Assembly: GCA_020850225.1 (NCBI GenBank)
Contig: JADZFD010000079.1
Location: 1 to 56,161 of the forward strand
DNA length: 56,161 bases
Direction: 5' to 3'
Source of the DNA: Saprospiraceae bacterium
GTDB taxonomy: Bacteria; Bacteroidota; Bacteroidia; Chitinophagales; Saprospiraceae
In this document: positions 1-7,988 of the stretch, one piece after another
Numbering within the stretch: the first letter of the stretch is position 1
Layout of the letters: each line of letters opens with the position of its first letter
Translations under genes and position numbers: made by a program
Notes under the pieces: generated by a model
Databases searched by the model: none
Told to the model about the DNA's origin: nothing
What the model saw: only the letters and a program-made list of their open reading frames with translations

Positions 1-64
1 ATTTATCATTAAGTGGAATTCAATTTAGTGTAGGTTACAAAATATCAGAATAAAAAAACCAGAT

Positions 65-130
65 GCTAACACCGCATACCACGTACAGAGCGGCTATACG
101 CCGCTCCGTCGTGTATGCCAAACCGTTAGC
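65..130 (+). repeat. attC-like hairpin C1, left end of the metallo-beta-lactamase cassette
   Basis: This is an imperfect inverted repeat. The outer arms gctaac (65-70) and gttagc (125-130) pair perfectly, as do gcatac (74-79) with gtatgc (113-118) and gagcggc (88-94) with gccgctc (100-106) around a 5-base loop. The layout of R'', inner stem, loop, inner stem, R' ending in GTT is that of an integron attC site, although the core GTTAGCG departs from the classical GTTRRRY. The next start codon lies 10 bases downstream. Confidence 0.6.
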
Positions 131-139
131 GGTTATTTT

Positions 140-886
140 ATGACGACAATGAAACCATTGACAATTTTGATATTTCAGTTATTCTTTACTGCATCGCTTT
201 TCGGACAGACAAGTGGCGAGAATTTAAAAATCACTCATTTGACAGAAAATTTCTATGTTTTTACGACTTATCGTGATTTTAAGGGAACTCCATTTCCTGC
301 AAACGGACTTTACTGTATAACAGACAACGGTGTTGTTGTCATTGACACACCCTGGGACACAACGCAATTTCAACCGTTACTTGACAGTATAAAAATAAAA
401 CATAATAAGAATGTAGTAATGTGCATTGCGACACATTCACACGAAGACAGAACGGGAGGACTTGAATACTACAAACAAAAAGGTATCAAGACATTTGCAA
501 CGGAACAGACAGACATAATTTGTAAAGAGCGAGGAGAAAAGCGTGCAGAGTTTTTAATTTTTCAAGACACTGTTTTTGCTGTCGGACAATACACCTTTCA
601 AACTTACTTTGGCGGTGCAGGACACACGCCTGACAATATTGTAATATGGTTTCCAAAAGACAAACTTCTATACGGGGGTTGCTTGGTTAAAAGCACTGAC
701 GCATCTGACTTAGGTTATCTTGGTGACGCAGACACAAAACAGTGGTCAACGACAATTCAAAAAATAAAGCAAAAGTTCGGACAACCTTCTTATGTAATAC
801 CGGGACATCAAAATTGGACAAATAAGAAATCATTGAACCATACAACGACACTTTTACGACAATATGAAAAGAAAAACAACCGCTAA
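140..886 (+). CDS. Subclass B1 metallo-beta-lactamase, exported
   Basis: A 248-residue zinc beta-lactamase with an N-terminal signal peptide (about residues 1-22), so it should act in the periplasm and hydrolyse beta-lactams. All six B1 zinc ligands are visible: H99, H101 and D103 in THSHEDRTGG, H162 in GAGHTPDN, C181 in GGCLVKS and H223 in PGHQNW. Cys at the second-site position is diagnostic of B1 rather than B3. ATG at 140 gives MTTMKP; the ATG at 149 is an alternative. The gene sits alone between attC-like hairpins C1 and C2, and its TAA stop (884-886) lies inside the C2 left arm. Substrate range cannot be read from sequence. Confidence 0.9.
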   Translation: MTTMKPLTILIFQLFFTASLFGQTSGENLKITHLTENFYVFTTYRDFKGTPFPANGLYCITDNGVVVIDTPWDTTQFQPLLDSIKIKHNKNVVMCIATHSHEDRTGGLEYYKQKGIKTFATEQTDIICKERGEKRAEFLIFQDTVFAVGQYTFQTYFGGAGHTPDNIVIWFPKDKLLYGGCLVKSTDASDLGYLGDADTKQWSTTIQKIKQKFGQPSYVIPGHQNWTNKKSLNHTTTLLRQYEKKNNR

Positions 887-1016
887 CATCGGCTTGTTGC
901 AAGCGGGGCAGACGTGCTATAATGTAAGTGTGGTGCTTTTAAATTAAATTTAGTGCTTGCGGAAAGGTTGGTGCTACTAATGCCCCGCCTGACAACAAGC
1001 CCGAAAACGTTGGCGG
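880..1016 (+). repeat. attC-like hairpin C2, between the beta-lactamase and regulator/hydrolase cassettes
   Basis: A 137-bp imperfect hairpin with three stem blocks: ccgctaac (880-887) with gttggcgg (1009-1016), cggcttgttg (890-899) with caacaagcccg (993-1003), and gcggggca (903-910) with tgccccgc (981-988). The apical spacer of about 70 bases is AT-rich. The left arm overlaps the stop codon of the beta-lactamase gene. Bases 873-887 match the reverse complement of 125-139, at the right arm of C1, at 14 of 15 positions, better than they match the right arm of C2 itself. Confidence 0.65.
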
Positions 1017-1042
1017 CAAGTATAACGACAGACAGCGTATAA

Positions 1043-1633
1043 ATGGACAGAACACAATACTTTGATCTTTTGGTCAGCAAGTTGTCACGACAAGACAACA
1101 GCGACCTTATCAGCCGAATTGAAAGCAAGTGCGACATTCTTACGCTTGACAAAAACGAGCCTTTAATTGCATTTCAGTCCAACAACAGAAAAATTTATTT
1201 CATTGCACAAGGCAGTTTTATTCGCAATATCATCACATCACAGGGCGAAGAAAAAACGGTTATGTTTCATACCGAAAGTTTCTGCGAGTTTTTCAAATCT
1301 TACGACACGGTTTACTTTCACAAAAAGACAAACTACGAAATTAAAGCCAACGAAAAGTCAGTTGTCGTTTCAGTTGATTTTGACTTTCTGTTTCAGCAAA
1401 TTCAAAACGACATCAAACTCTTACAATTCTATACACACGAAACAGAAAAGTTGTTTGTAAACATTGACTTGTTTCGCAACTTTCAGTTGGGTTTGACAAG
1501 CGAAGAGTATTTGAAATGGCTTTACGAAAATTATCCGTTCATTTTTCAACGCTTTGCTTCACAAAACATTGCAAGTTTTATGGGAATTACCAACGTTTGG
1601 CTAAGTAATTTGAAAGCCAAACTCACTTTTTAA
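1043..1633 (+). CDS. Crp/Fnr-family transcriptional regulator
   Basis: A 196-residue protein of the usual length for the Bacteroidota Crp-like family. It has an N-terminal cyclic-nucleotide-binding-type beta-roll (about residues 25-115), a dimerisation helix, and a C-terminal helix-turn-helix near residues 173-195 (IASFMGITNVWLSNLKAKL). The cNMP-contacting residues are not conserved enough to name a ligand. It starts 34 bases after the right arm of C2 and is followed 61 bases later by a same-strand alpha/beta hydrolase with no hairpin between them. The two probably form one two-gene cassette, the regulator perhaps controlling the hydrolase (inference). Confidence 0.8.
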   Translation: MDRTQYFDLLVSKLSRQDNSDLISRIESKCDILTLDKNEPLIAFQSNNRKIYFIAQGSFIRNIITSQGEEKTVMFHTESFCEFFKSYDTVYFHKKTNYEIKANEKSVVVSVDFDFLFQQIQNDIKLLQFYTHETEKLFVNIDLFRNFQLGLTSEEYLKWLYENYPFIFQRFASQNIASFMGITNVWLSNLKAKLTF

Positions 1634-1694
1634 ATTACTTTAAACGAAATCATTTTTAGACTTCTGATTTTTGCATCAACAAAACTCAGTAAAA

Positions 1695-2630
1695 ATGAAA
1701 TCGTATAATTCAAACACAGCTTGGAAACAATTAAATGAATTGCTTCCCACAGATTTTCAAATCCAAGAAAACAATCAACCATTAGAAGAAACTTGGGATT
1801 GGAAAGGCAACAAAATTCACTTAGACCGCTATCCAAATCCAAATTCGGAATATCGAATTTTCTTGCATCACGGAGTTGGCACAAACGGCAGACAAATGAG
1901 TATGATTTTGGGGCATAAATTAGCGGCATTGGGCTATGACGTTGTAGCTATGGACAACTTGGGCTACGGAATGACCGAAGTCAATCAAAAAGATATTACT
2001 TACGACAATTGGGTTCATTGTTTTGCCGACTTTGTGAACACCGAAACAAAACGTGATTACAAAAAACCTGTTCTTTATGGACTAAGTGCAGGCGGAATGA
2101 TTTGCTACAATGCGGCTTGCTTTATAAACGAAGTTCACGGAATTATAGGAATGTGCTTTTTGAAAAATGACGACAAAACAGTTAGTAAAGAAACCGCAAA
2201 ATTTGGTTGGTCAAATTGGTTTGTATTTCCGATGATGAACTTTTTCAGCAAAATAGGTTTTGCACGACTAAAACTACCGATGAAAGCTGTTTCTAAAATG
2301 AATGCTCTTGTGAACAACAAAAAAGCCTTGGCCATTTTCTTAAAAGACAATACTTCGGCAGGTGCAAGTGTTCAACTGCAATTCTTGTATGAATATGTAA
2401 ATTACAAATTGCCAATTCCCGTTTCACAGTTTGACAAATGTCCAATCATTTTGACACAACCCAAGAAAGACCGTTGGACACCACTTCATTTGAGCAAAAT
2501 TTCAATGAAAGGAATTAAAGCACCTTTCACCGTAAAATTATTGAACGGTGGCGGACACTATCCAATGGAAGAAACAGCATTGAAACAACTTTTGCAATAC
2601 GCTGTTGAATTTATCAAGTCGTTGAAATAA
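1695..2630 (+). CDS. Alpha/beta hydrolase, cytoplasmic
   Basis: A 311-residue serine hydrolase of the alpha/beta fold. Visible features are the oxyanion motif LHHGVG (57-62), the nucleophile elbow GLSAGG with S131, the acid D259 in PKKDRWTP and the base H288 in GGGHYPME. There is no signal peptide. An upstream in-frame TTG at 1671 would add eight residues, but ATG at 1695 after an A-rich leader (cagtaaaaATG) is the natural start. The substrate is unknown; the family includes esterases, lipases and lactonases. It shares a cassette with the Crp-like regulator and is followed at once by hairpin C3. Confidence 0.85.
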   Translation: MKSYNSNTAWKQLNELLPTDFQIQENNQPLEETWDWKGNKIHLDRYPNPNSEYRIFLHHGVGTNGRQMSMILGHKLAALGYDVVAMDNLGYGMTEVNQKDITYDNWVHCFADFVNTETKRDYKKPVLYGLSAGGMICYNAACFINEVHGIIGMCFLKNDDKTVSKETAKFGWSNWFVFPMMNFFSKIGFARLKLPMKAVSKMNALVNNKKALAIFLKDNTSAGASVQLQFLYEYVNYKLPIPVSQFDKCPIILTQPKKDRWTPLHLSKISMKGIKAPFTVKLLNGGGHYPMEETALKQLLQYAVEFIKSLK

Positions 2631-2637
2631 AATACCA

Positions 2638-2798
2638 GCCGCAAACAAGCAGTTTGGCAGTATGGCGGGTGAAGTGCTACTATTGGGCAGAAGTGCAAGG
2701 TTGAATCCCGAAAGCTTTCGGGATAATTCTATTCAATCCCGATAGCCATCGGGATGCTAAATTGCCGCCACGTCGCCAAGCTGCCGGACGTTGTGTGC
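2638..2798 (+). repeat. attC-like hairpin C3, right end of the regulator/hydrolase cassette
   Basis: A 161-bp imperfect hairpin: gcagtttggc (2649-2658) pairs with gccaagctgc (2775-2784) with one wobble, and tggcgg (2663-2668) with ccgcca (2765-2770). The outer arms gccgcaaac (2638-2646) and gttgtgtgc (2790-2798) pair poorly. The left arm (2635-2646) instead matches the reverse complement of C2's right arm (1009-1020) at 9 of 12 positions, against 5 of 12 for its own right arm. The spacer shares gtgctacta and related words with the spacer of C2. Confidence 0.55.
2705..2755. repeat. Two tandem ATCCCGA palindromes inside C3
   Basis: Bases 2705-2724 form a perfect 20-base palindrome (atcccgaaagctttcgggat). 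Bases 2736-2755 form a near-identical one with 8-base arms atcccgat and atcgggat around agcc. Palindromes of this type are scattered through Bacteroidota intergenic regions (from memory, not searched here). They are nested in the apical loop of hairpin C3 and would extend it into a branched structure. Confidence 0.7.
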
Positions 2799-2814
2799 AA
2801 TGCTAAACCGACAC

Positions 2815-2837
2815 TAATTCTACTTTGTTAAATTTAA
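2815..2837 (+). repeat. 23-bp exact repeat, copy 1 (copy 2 at 56037-56059)
   Basis: The 23-base word beginning taattctactttg and ending ttaaatttaa occurs here and again at 56037-56059 in the same orientation, 53 kb away. Here it abuts the left terminal repeat of the 438-bp element. Its function is unknown. It is AT-rich but too long for chance to be the easy explanation. Confidence 0.6.
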
Positions 2838-3275
2838 TATGTGTGTATAACAAATTGCACAAAATTTTGATAATATAATATTCCCGATTATGCAAATAAG
2901 CAACTAAAAGCGAAGTAGGTCATTTTTTCTTAATATTGTTAAAAGCTATTGATTTAGGCTGTATGATTTAACAAACCTGGTCAAAAACAAGCGATAGTGA
3001 TCGTAATGTCAAAAGTACGTCTATCGCAAAAATAGCAGTAAACACAAGAAAATACCACTACATGCGATAGAAAAAGCATTTTGACCTTGAAGAGAACGGT
3101 GCTCTGCAATCGCCTTTTTTGACCTGGACTTTTTGTTTACTTTTTGGGCAATGAAAAAAGTAAAAGCCTAGCCCGCGTTAGCATTCCAAAGGAATAGATG
3201 AGAGCAAAAAAAGACGACAAAATATAGTGAAGCAATAAGATTTACAATAAAATTGCAATTTGTTATACACACATA
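2838..3275. mobile_element. 438-bp element with perfect 22-bp terminal inverted repeats, no ORF
   Basis: Bases 2838-2859 (tatgtgtgtataacaaattg plus ca) are the exact reverse complement of 3254-3275. Between them there is no ORF of note. The interior holds a tttacttttt/aaaaagtaaa hairpin at about 3136-3164 and a gcgatag/ctatcgc pair near 2990-3030. The size and terminal repeats suit a non-autonomous (MITE-like) element. The ends also contain gtataac and gttatac, so an outsized attC-like structure is an alternative. No gene lies between 2631 and 3515. Confidence 0.5.
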
Positions 3276-3515
3276 ACCTAATGATTTCATGCTTTCTTAG
3301 GATTTAAGTTTAAAAGTATCCGGAATAAATAAAATAGAATATTTATATTAAAATAATTTGTTCTTGTGAATTATTATGTTTACCTTTACACAATATTTAG
3401 AATCAAAAGCATCCAAAATAAGAAATTAATGTTTTGTTTTGTCATGTACGTGAAAGGTTATTGATTACTTTTTGTTTCATCTAAACAATTTAATAATTAT
3501 TAAAATAAATTTATT

Positions 3516-4865
3516 ATGAAAAAGCAGCCTACACTTTTAGTTATTTTATTCATTTGTACACTAAATTATTCCTCTTGGTCTCAGATATGGGAACCTAGAA
3601 ATGCCAACTTTACTCTTCCAAGTCAAGGATGGAGTATAACACCTACCAATGACTCCGTAGCATGGACATTCGGTTTTGTAATGGATTCAAGTAGTACCTG
3701 GACCTATAATGATTGGACTTTTCAAAAAACGATAGATGGGGGTCTTACCTGGACAGCAGGAGTGTTTCCTTCTGGAGATGGAGGATATTTGTCAAATATA
3801 GCATCAACCAACAAAAATCGAGCCTGGATAGCCTATAACGATGATAGTACAGGCAGTAAGGTGTTTGAAACTAATGATGGTGGACAAACCTGGAAGGATC
3901 ATCAATCAAGTTTATTTACAACCTGGATCAATTCAATTCATTTTTTTAATGAGAATAATGGCATTATCCTATGTGATCCGATAAATGGAGACTATGTTAT
4001 TCTTACAACTGATGATGGAGGATTAACATGGGATCAAGTTCCATCCGGTAATTTGCCTGATGTCCTTGATAATGATGAATTTGGTACCAGTGGATCATTT
4101 GCCGTGTCCGATTCCACTATTTGGTTTAATACTTTTTATGATCGGGTCTATTACTCATCTGACTATGGTCATACATGGGATGTATGGGACAAGCCTACTG
4201 AAGCTAGTGGATTTTCGTTGAATGTTACAGCAGATGAAGAAAAAAAATTTTATCTTACTTTTATTGATTCGGATAACAATACCTTCTCTATTTTCAGACG
4301 TAATGTGCAAGATTCAATATGGACTAACCTGACTCCTGCCGACAATGAAGGATATATACCAGGAATCTGCGCTATTCCAGGCACAGGAAACTTGATAATG
4401 AATATTTCTCCAAGTCGCGAGACAAAAGTAAGTTACGATCAAGGCAACAATTGGATTACTATTGACACTAATTATGAAAAAGGATTTATTAGCTTTTATG
4501 ATGCAAATACGGGGTATAGTTGTGAATTAAAGAATACGTATGATGATCCTTCACAATATGTATTTACTTATGTTGGATCGCCTATACTGGGCTTAATAAA
4601 CAATAAAAAAATTGATGTCAACCTGACACTTAGCCCTAATCCAGCTACTCAACTTATCACAATCAACTTAAAAGTTCCTGCCGAAGATGATTTCTGGATT
4701 TTGATTAATGATATAGAAGGTAAGCTAATCAGAAAGCTTACCCTAACTAATACCTCTACATTCAATACTTCTCTTGATATACAAAACTTAAAACCGGGTA
4801 TTTACACAGTTACTATTGCTACTTCATCGGGTAGACATACAGAGAAATTCATTAAAATAGAATAA
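3516..4865 (+). CDS. Secreted BNR/YCF48-type beta-propeller protein with T9SS sorting domain
   Basis: A 449-residue exported protein. A signal peptide (about 1-22) is followed by several Asp-box/BNR blades with the S-x-D-x-G-x-T-W pattern: NDGGQTWKD, DDGGLTWDQ and SDYGHTWDV. The C-terminal 75 residues are a type A T9SS sorting domain: LSPNPATQ at its start, LKPGIYTV near the end, and a terminal basic KFIKIE. It should cross the outer membrane through the T9SS and be attached or released. The ligand is unknown. It stands alone, with about 880 bases of non-coding DNA upstream. Confidence 0.85.
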   Translation: MKKQPTLLVILFICTLNYSSWSQIWEPRNANFTLPSQGWSITPTNDSVAWTFGFVMDSSSTWTYNDWTFQKTIDGGLTWTAGVFPSGDGGYLSNIASTNKNRAWIAYNDDSTGSKVFETNDGGQTWKDHQSSLFTTWINSIHFFNENNGIILCDPINGDYVILTTDDGGLTWDQVPSGNLPDVLDNDEFGTSGSFAVSDSTIWFNTFYDRVYYSSDYGHTWDVWDKPTEASGFSLNVTADEEKKFYLTFIDSDNNTFSIFRRNVQDSIWTNLTPADNEGYIPGICAIPGTGNLIMNISPSRETKVSYDQGNNWITIDTNYEKGFISFYDANTGYSCELKNTYDDPSQYVFTYVGSPILGLINNKKIDVNLTLSPNPATQLITINLKVPAEDDFWILINDIEGKLIRKLTLTNTSTFNTSLDIQNLKPGIYTVTIATSSGRHTEKFIKIE

Positions 4866-4978
4866 ACAGACAAGGTTCGAGTATTTAATAATTTATAAAT
4901 TTAAAAAGCAATTATCAGCGTTTCGCTGTATTGTAAAAATACCTTTATATATTTTTTAGAGCTTAATAACAAATAACA

Positions 4979-5332
4979 TCATATAGTTCCAGCGATTAGT
5001 GAGGCAGTAATAAAGCTTATACCAGCTATATAACCCATGCCGATCCCTGGCACCTGATTACTATATGCGTTAGCAAGTCTCAATAATGAAAAATGACCGA
5101 TGACCAGGGTTAAAATCCAGATTATTATTATTAGCCATTTCTTCTATGTGACAGGAAAAAAGTAAAAGCCAAAACATAAAAACACAAGTACCGGTAGTAC
5201 CCAATAGGCCTTGTTGATTCGGTCGTCATATCTGAAATCAGGCTTGATAATGGCGCTGACTGTCCATTTACTAAAAAAAATATAATAGCCCAATATATCT
5301 CTTGCCCGAATAATAATTTTAAATATACCATA
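4979..5332 (-). pseudogene. Decayed small membrane-protein gene
   Basis: One minus-strand frame reads through this interval with a single internal TAG (plus-strand 5144-5146). Before the stop it encodes DFRYDDRINKAYWVLPVLVFL and after it KKWLIIIIWILTLVIGHF and VPGIGMGYIAGISFITASLI, giving three hydrophobic segments consistent with a small integral membrane protein. No start codon is evident at the 5' end. I do not recognise the family. It lies next to an IS remnant, so the 4.9-6.2 kb stretch looks like a decaying segment. Confidence 0.5.
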
Positions 5333-5468
5333 TTATAAAGATAATTAGTTCTGGTCTACTGAAAGTACAGGAAAGAGAGCGGGCAATATAGGTAGCATGG
5401 ATATATTGTTGTAATAAAGCGCGAGTGTATATGGTAATAACTCAAACATCTGTGCATCCTGGCAAAGA

Positions 5469-6186
5469 GACCTCAGTCTGAGTGAAGTACGTTTACCGGG
5501 GTTTGATACACCCTTTGATTCACATTTGGATAAGAATAACCAGTGGGTATAACTGGCATGATACAAAGACACATAGTATTGAAAACCGTATAGCGAGTAT
5601 TCATCAACCGCATGTGAGGCCAATAAAAAGAGGGAAGAAAAATGTAGAAACAGAATTTGGATCGAAGATACAGGCGTGCTTGATGGATGGCTTTGTATTC
5701 ATAGACGAATTGAGTTGGGAAGCATTCAATGAAGGGACGAGGCTCAAATTGAGTGTTGAGAACTACAAGAGAAGAATGGGATACTATCCCCAGCAGGTAT
5801 TAGCGGATAAGATATACTGTACGAGGGAAAACCGAAACTACCTGAAAGAAAAAGGCATAGAGTTGAGGGCAAAACCATTAGGAAGATCGAAGGCATTGTC
5901 CAATCAGGTAAGACCCGGAGAAAGAAATCCCATTGAAGGCAAGTTTGGGCAGGCAAAACGAGACTAATGTGTTAGTACAGTAAGAGCCAAACTGTCAAAA
6001 ACGAGTGAAGCATAGATTTTCACCATAATACTGGTGCTCAACCTGGTTAAGTTGGCCGGGACAGCACCGTATTATCTGTTACAAAGCAAAATAAGACCTG
6101 TTAAGCAATGGTGTAAGTTGCAGGTAAGAGTGGTGCTTATATTATTAGAGTATATTGCCCAACCCAGAACCGGTTTAGCTTATTGA
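5469..6186 (+). pseudogene. Remnant of an IS5/IS1182-type transposase with internal deletion and stops
   Basis: The N-terminal part (FDTPFDSHLDKNNQWV, from 5502) ends in a TAA at 5550 and is joined near 5557, in another frame, to the catalytic C-terminal part beginning HDTKTHSIENRIASIHQPHV. The central third, including the first catalytic Asp region, is missing. The C-terminal part keeps LADKIYCTRENRNYLK and the catalytic Glu in NPIEGKFGQAKRD. It is then cut by TAA (5965-5967) and by TAG where TSEAW is expected, but continues in frame as FTIILVLNLVKLAGTAPYYL. The family resembles IS5/IS1182 DDE transposases. A 10-bp inverted pair gggcaatata (5381-5390)/tatattgccc (6151-6160) exists but need not be the IS end. 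Confidence 0.8.
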
Positions 6187-6234
6187 TGCCTGCCGACATA
6201 TCCAGCAGACCCTTCTTAGATTCAGGTTCAGAGT

Positions 6235-7860
6235 TTACTGTTTTATGATTTTTTTCAATAAACTGCCTTTATCAGTATCCAGCATTATAAAGTACATACA
6301 AGATGGTAGACTGCTAATATCTATTTCTGTACTTGACAATTCCATTTTTTTATTACAGATCATATCTCCGGAAATATTGTAAATGGTATAATTTCTGATT
6401 TTTGCTGATTCCGTATTGATGGTAAATGAATGAGATACAGGATTGGGAAATAATTGTACAGATTCTGATAAATTATTTGCATCTGATACTGATGATGTGC
6501 AACTTTTAATTTTGAATATGCAAATATCAGTTTGACCAACTCCGGTAAGAGTAATATTTCCAAAGGTAGCAACACCCTGAAAAAAGCCGGCAATATAAAT
6601 ATCGTCCTGCGCATCTTTACTGATTCCAAAACCAAAATCATAACCTTTTCCTCCTAAGCCAAGTGACCATATAAAATTACCGTTAACATCCTGTTTGGTT
6701 ACAAAAATATCACCCAATCCTTTTGAAACAACCGACATTTCTCCAAAGGTTACTTCATTTTCAATATTTCCGGTTACATACACGTTCCCTTGATTGTCAA
6801 CTGTTATATCCTCGCCATAATCATCGCCTTTCCCACCTGCACCATTTGCCCATACGAAGTTGCCTTGCGCATCCAGTTTTACTATAAAAATATCATTAAT
6901 CCCTTTTGATGTAAGCGTTGTTTTATCAAAAGTTATATTTTCAGTAAAGTGGCCGGTAACATAACTGTAGCCCTGTTTATCTACGACTACGCGTATACCA
7001 CCATTTCTGCCACTTCCTTTGGCGCTCTTCACCCAAATATAGTTGCCATTTGTATCCAATTTAGCTATAAACACCTCTCTGTTACTTCTGCCTGTAAGTG
7101 TTATTTTTCCAAATGTTACCGTTCCTTCATATTCTCCTGTAATATAAATATCAGAATTTTTACCAACTGATATACCGACGGCTACATCGTGACCACTACT
7201 CCCTGTGCTAATTGCCCATATATAATTTCCTTGTATATCCAATTTTGTTACAAAGATATCGCTTTCGCCATTACTTGTAAGTACTGTGCTTCCAAAAGTT
7301 GCCTTTTGGTTGAACCACCCACTAACATAGCAATTGCCCTGGTCATCAATGTCTACACCATTTCCATAAGCAAGAAAGCTACCACCGGCGCTTTTCGCCC
7401 ACAAAAAATCACCCTGTGCGTCCAGTTTGGTTACAAACATATCCCTATTTCCAATACTTTTAAGTGTTATATTGCCAAAAGTGACCGTACCACTAATATT
7501 TCCGGTAACGTAGCTATTTCCCTGATTATCAACAACGATAGACAATCCTTCATTCCATCCGCTACCACCTGCATCTCTTACCCATACAAAGTTACCTTGC
7601 GGATCTGATTTGGATATATATATACTGCGCTCTCCTTTCCCTGTTATCTTAAAATTTCCAAAAGTTATAAGACCTTCAAACCATCCCGTAGTATAAATAT
7701 TTCCCAGATTATCAATCGCTATAGACCTTCCCGAATTTCCTCCACTACCTGCAGCAGCTTTAGCCCAGGCAATGTCATCACATGGTTTTTGAGTTTTTCC
7801 AATATTAAATCCATTGAATAGTAAGATAAAAATAACGCACAGTTTAATTGCATTTTTCAT
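6235..7860 (-). CDS. Secreted SBBP-repeat beta-propeller protein with T9SS sorting domain
   Basis: A 541-residue exported protein with a signal peptide (about 1-23), then about eight SBBP repeats of roughly 50 residues. Each contains a version of D-x-x-GN-x-Y-x-T-G, F-x-x-T-x-TFG and DIF-x-x-K-x-D-x-x-GN-x-x-WA. The C-terminus is a type A T9SS sorting domain (VQLFPNPVSHSF, ISSLPSCMYFI, LLKKIIKQ). SBBP proteins are cell-surface or secreted propellers of unknown binding role. The long repeats throw many spurious ORFs on the other strand. It is convergent with the IS remnant. Confidence 0.88.
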   Translation of the reverse strand: MKNAIKLCVIFILLFNGFNIGKTQKPCDDIAWAKAAAGSGGNSGRSIAIDNLGNIYTTGWFEGLITFGNFKITGKGERSIYISKSDPQGNFVWVRDAGGSGWNEGLSIVVDNQGNSYVTGNISGTVTFGNITLKSIGNRDMFVTKLDAQGDFLWAKSAGGSFLAYGNGVDIDDQGNCYVSGWFNQKATFGSTVLTSNGESDIFVTKLDIQGNYIWAISTGSSGHDVAVGISVGKNSDIYITGEYEGTVTFGKITLTGRSNREVFIAKLDTNGNYIWVKSAKGSGRNGGIRVVVDKQGYSYVTGHFTENITFDKTTLTSKGINDIFIVKLDAQGNFVWANGAGGKGDDYGEDITVDNQGNVYVTGNIENEVTFGEMSVVSKGLGDIFVTKQDVNGNFIWSLGLGGKGYDFGFGISKDAQDDIYIAGFFQGVATFGNITLTGVGQTDICIFKIKSCTSSVSDANNLSESVQLFPNPVSHSFTINTESAKIRNYTIYNISGDMICNKKMELSSTEIDISSLPSCMYFIMLDTDKGSLLKKIIKQ

Positions 7861-7988
7861 ATATATTTTTTTAATAATTTGTCAAATAAATTTAATAAGT
7901 CAGCTTAATTTTAAGGTATAATTCAACAGTTTTTTAGTCAATAAGACTCATATAAGTACACTTGCTTTTAGAGTTTATATTTTCAATA

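Noticed and set aside
1630-1929. A 99-codon minus-strand ORF over the hydrolase start
   Set aside because: It overlaps a well-supported alpha/beta hydrolase and shows no recognisable protein features.
5345-5623. A 92-codon minus-strand ORF over the transposase N-terminus
   Set aside because: The opposite strand reads recognisable transposase sequence, so this is a shadow.
5381-6160. gggcaatata/tatattgccc as the terminal inverted repeat of the IS remnant
   Set aside because: The right copy lies inside the coding tail of the transposase and ten AT-rich bases can match by chance.
6360-7608. Several ORFs of 70-140 codons in other frames within the SBBP protein gene
   Set aside because: They follow the periodic repeats of the 541-residue gene and have no signal peptide, start context or family resemblance.
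6235-7860. Regularly spaced similar DNA segments suggesting a CRISPR array
   Set aside because: The periodicity is about 150 bases and encodes SBBP protein repeats; there are no short direct repeats with unique spacers.
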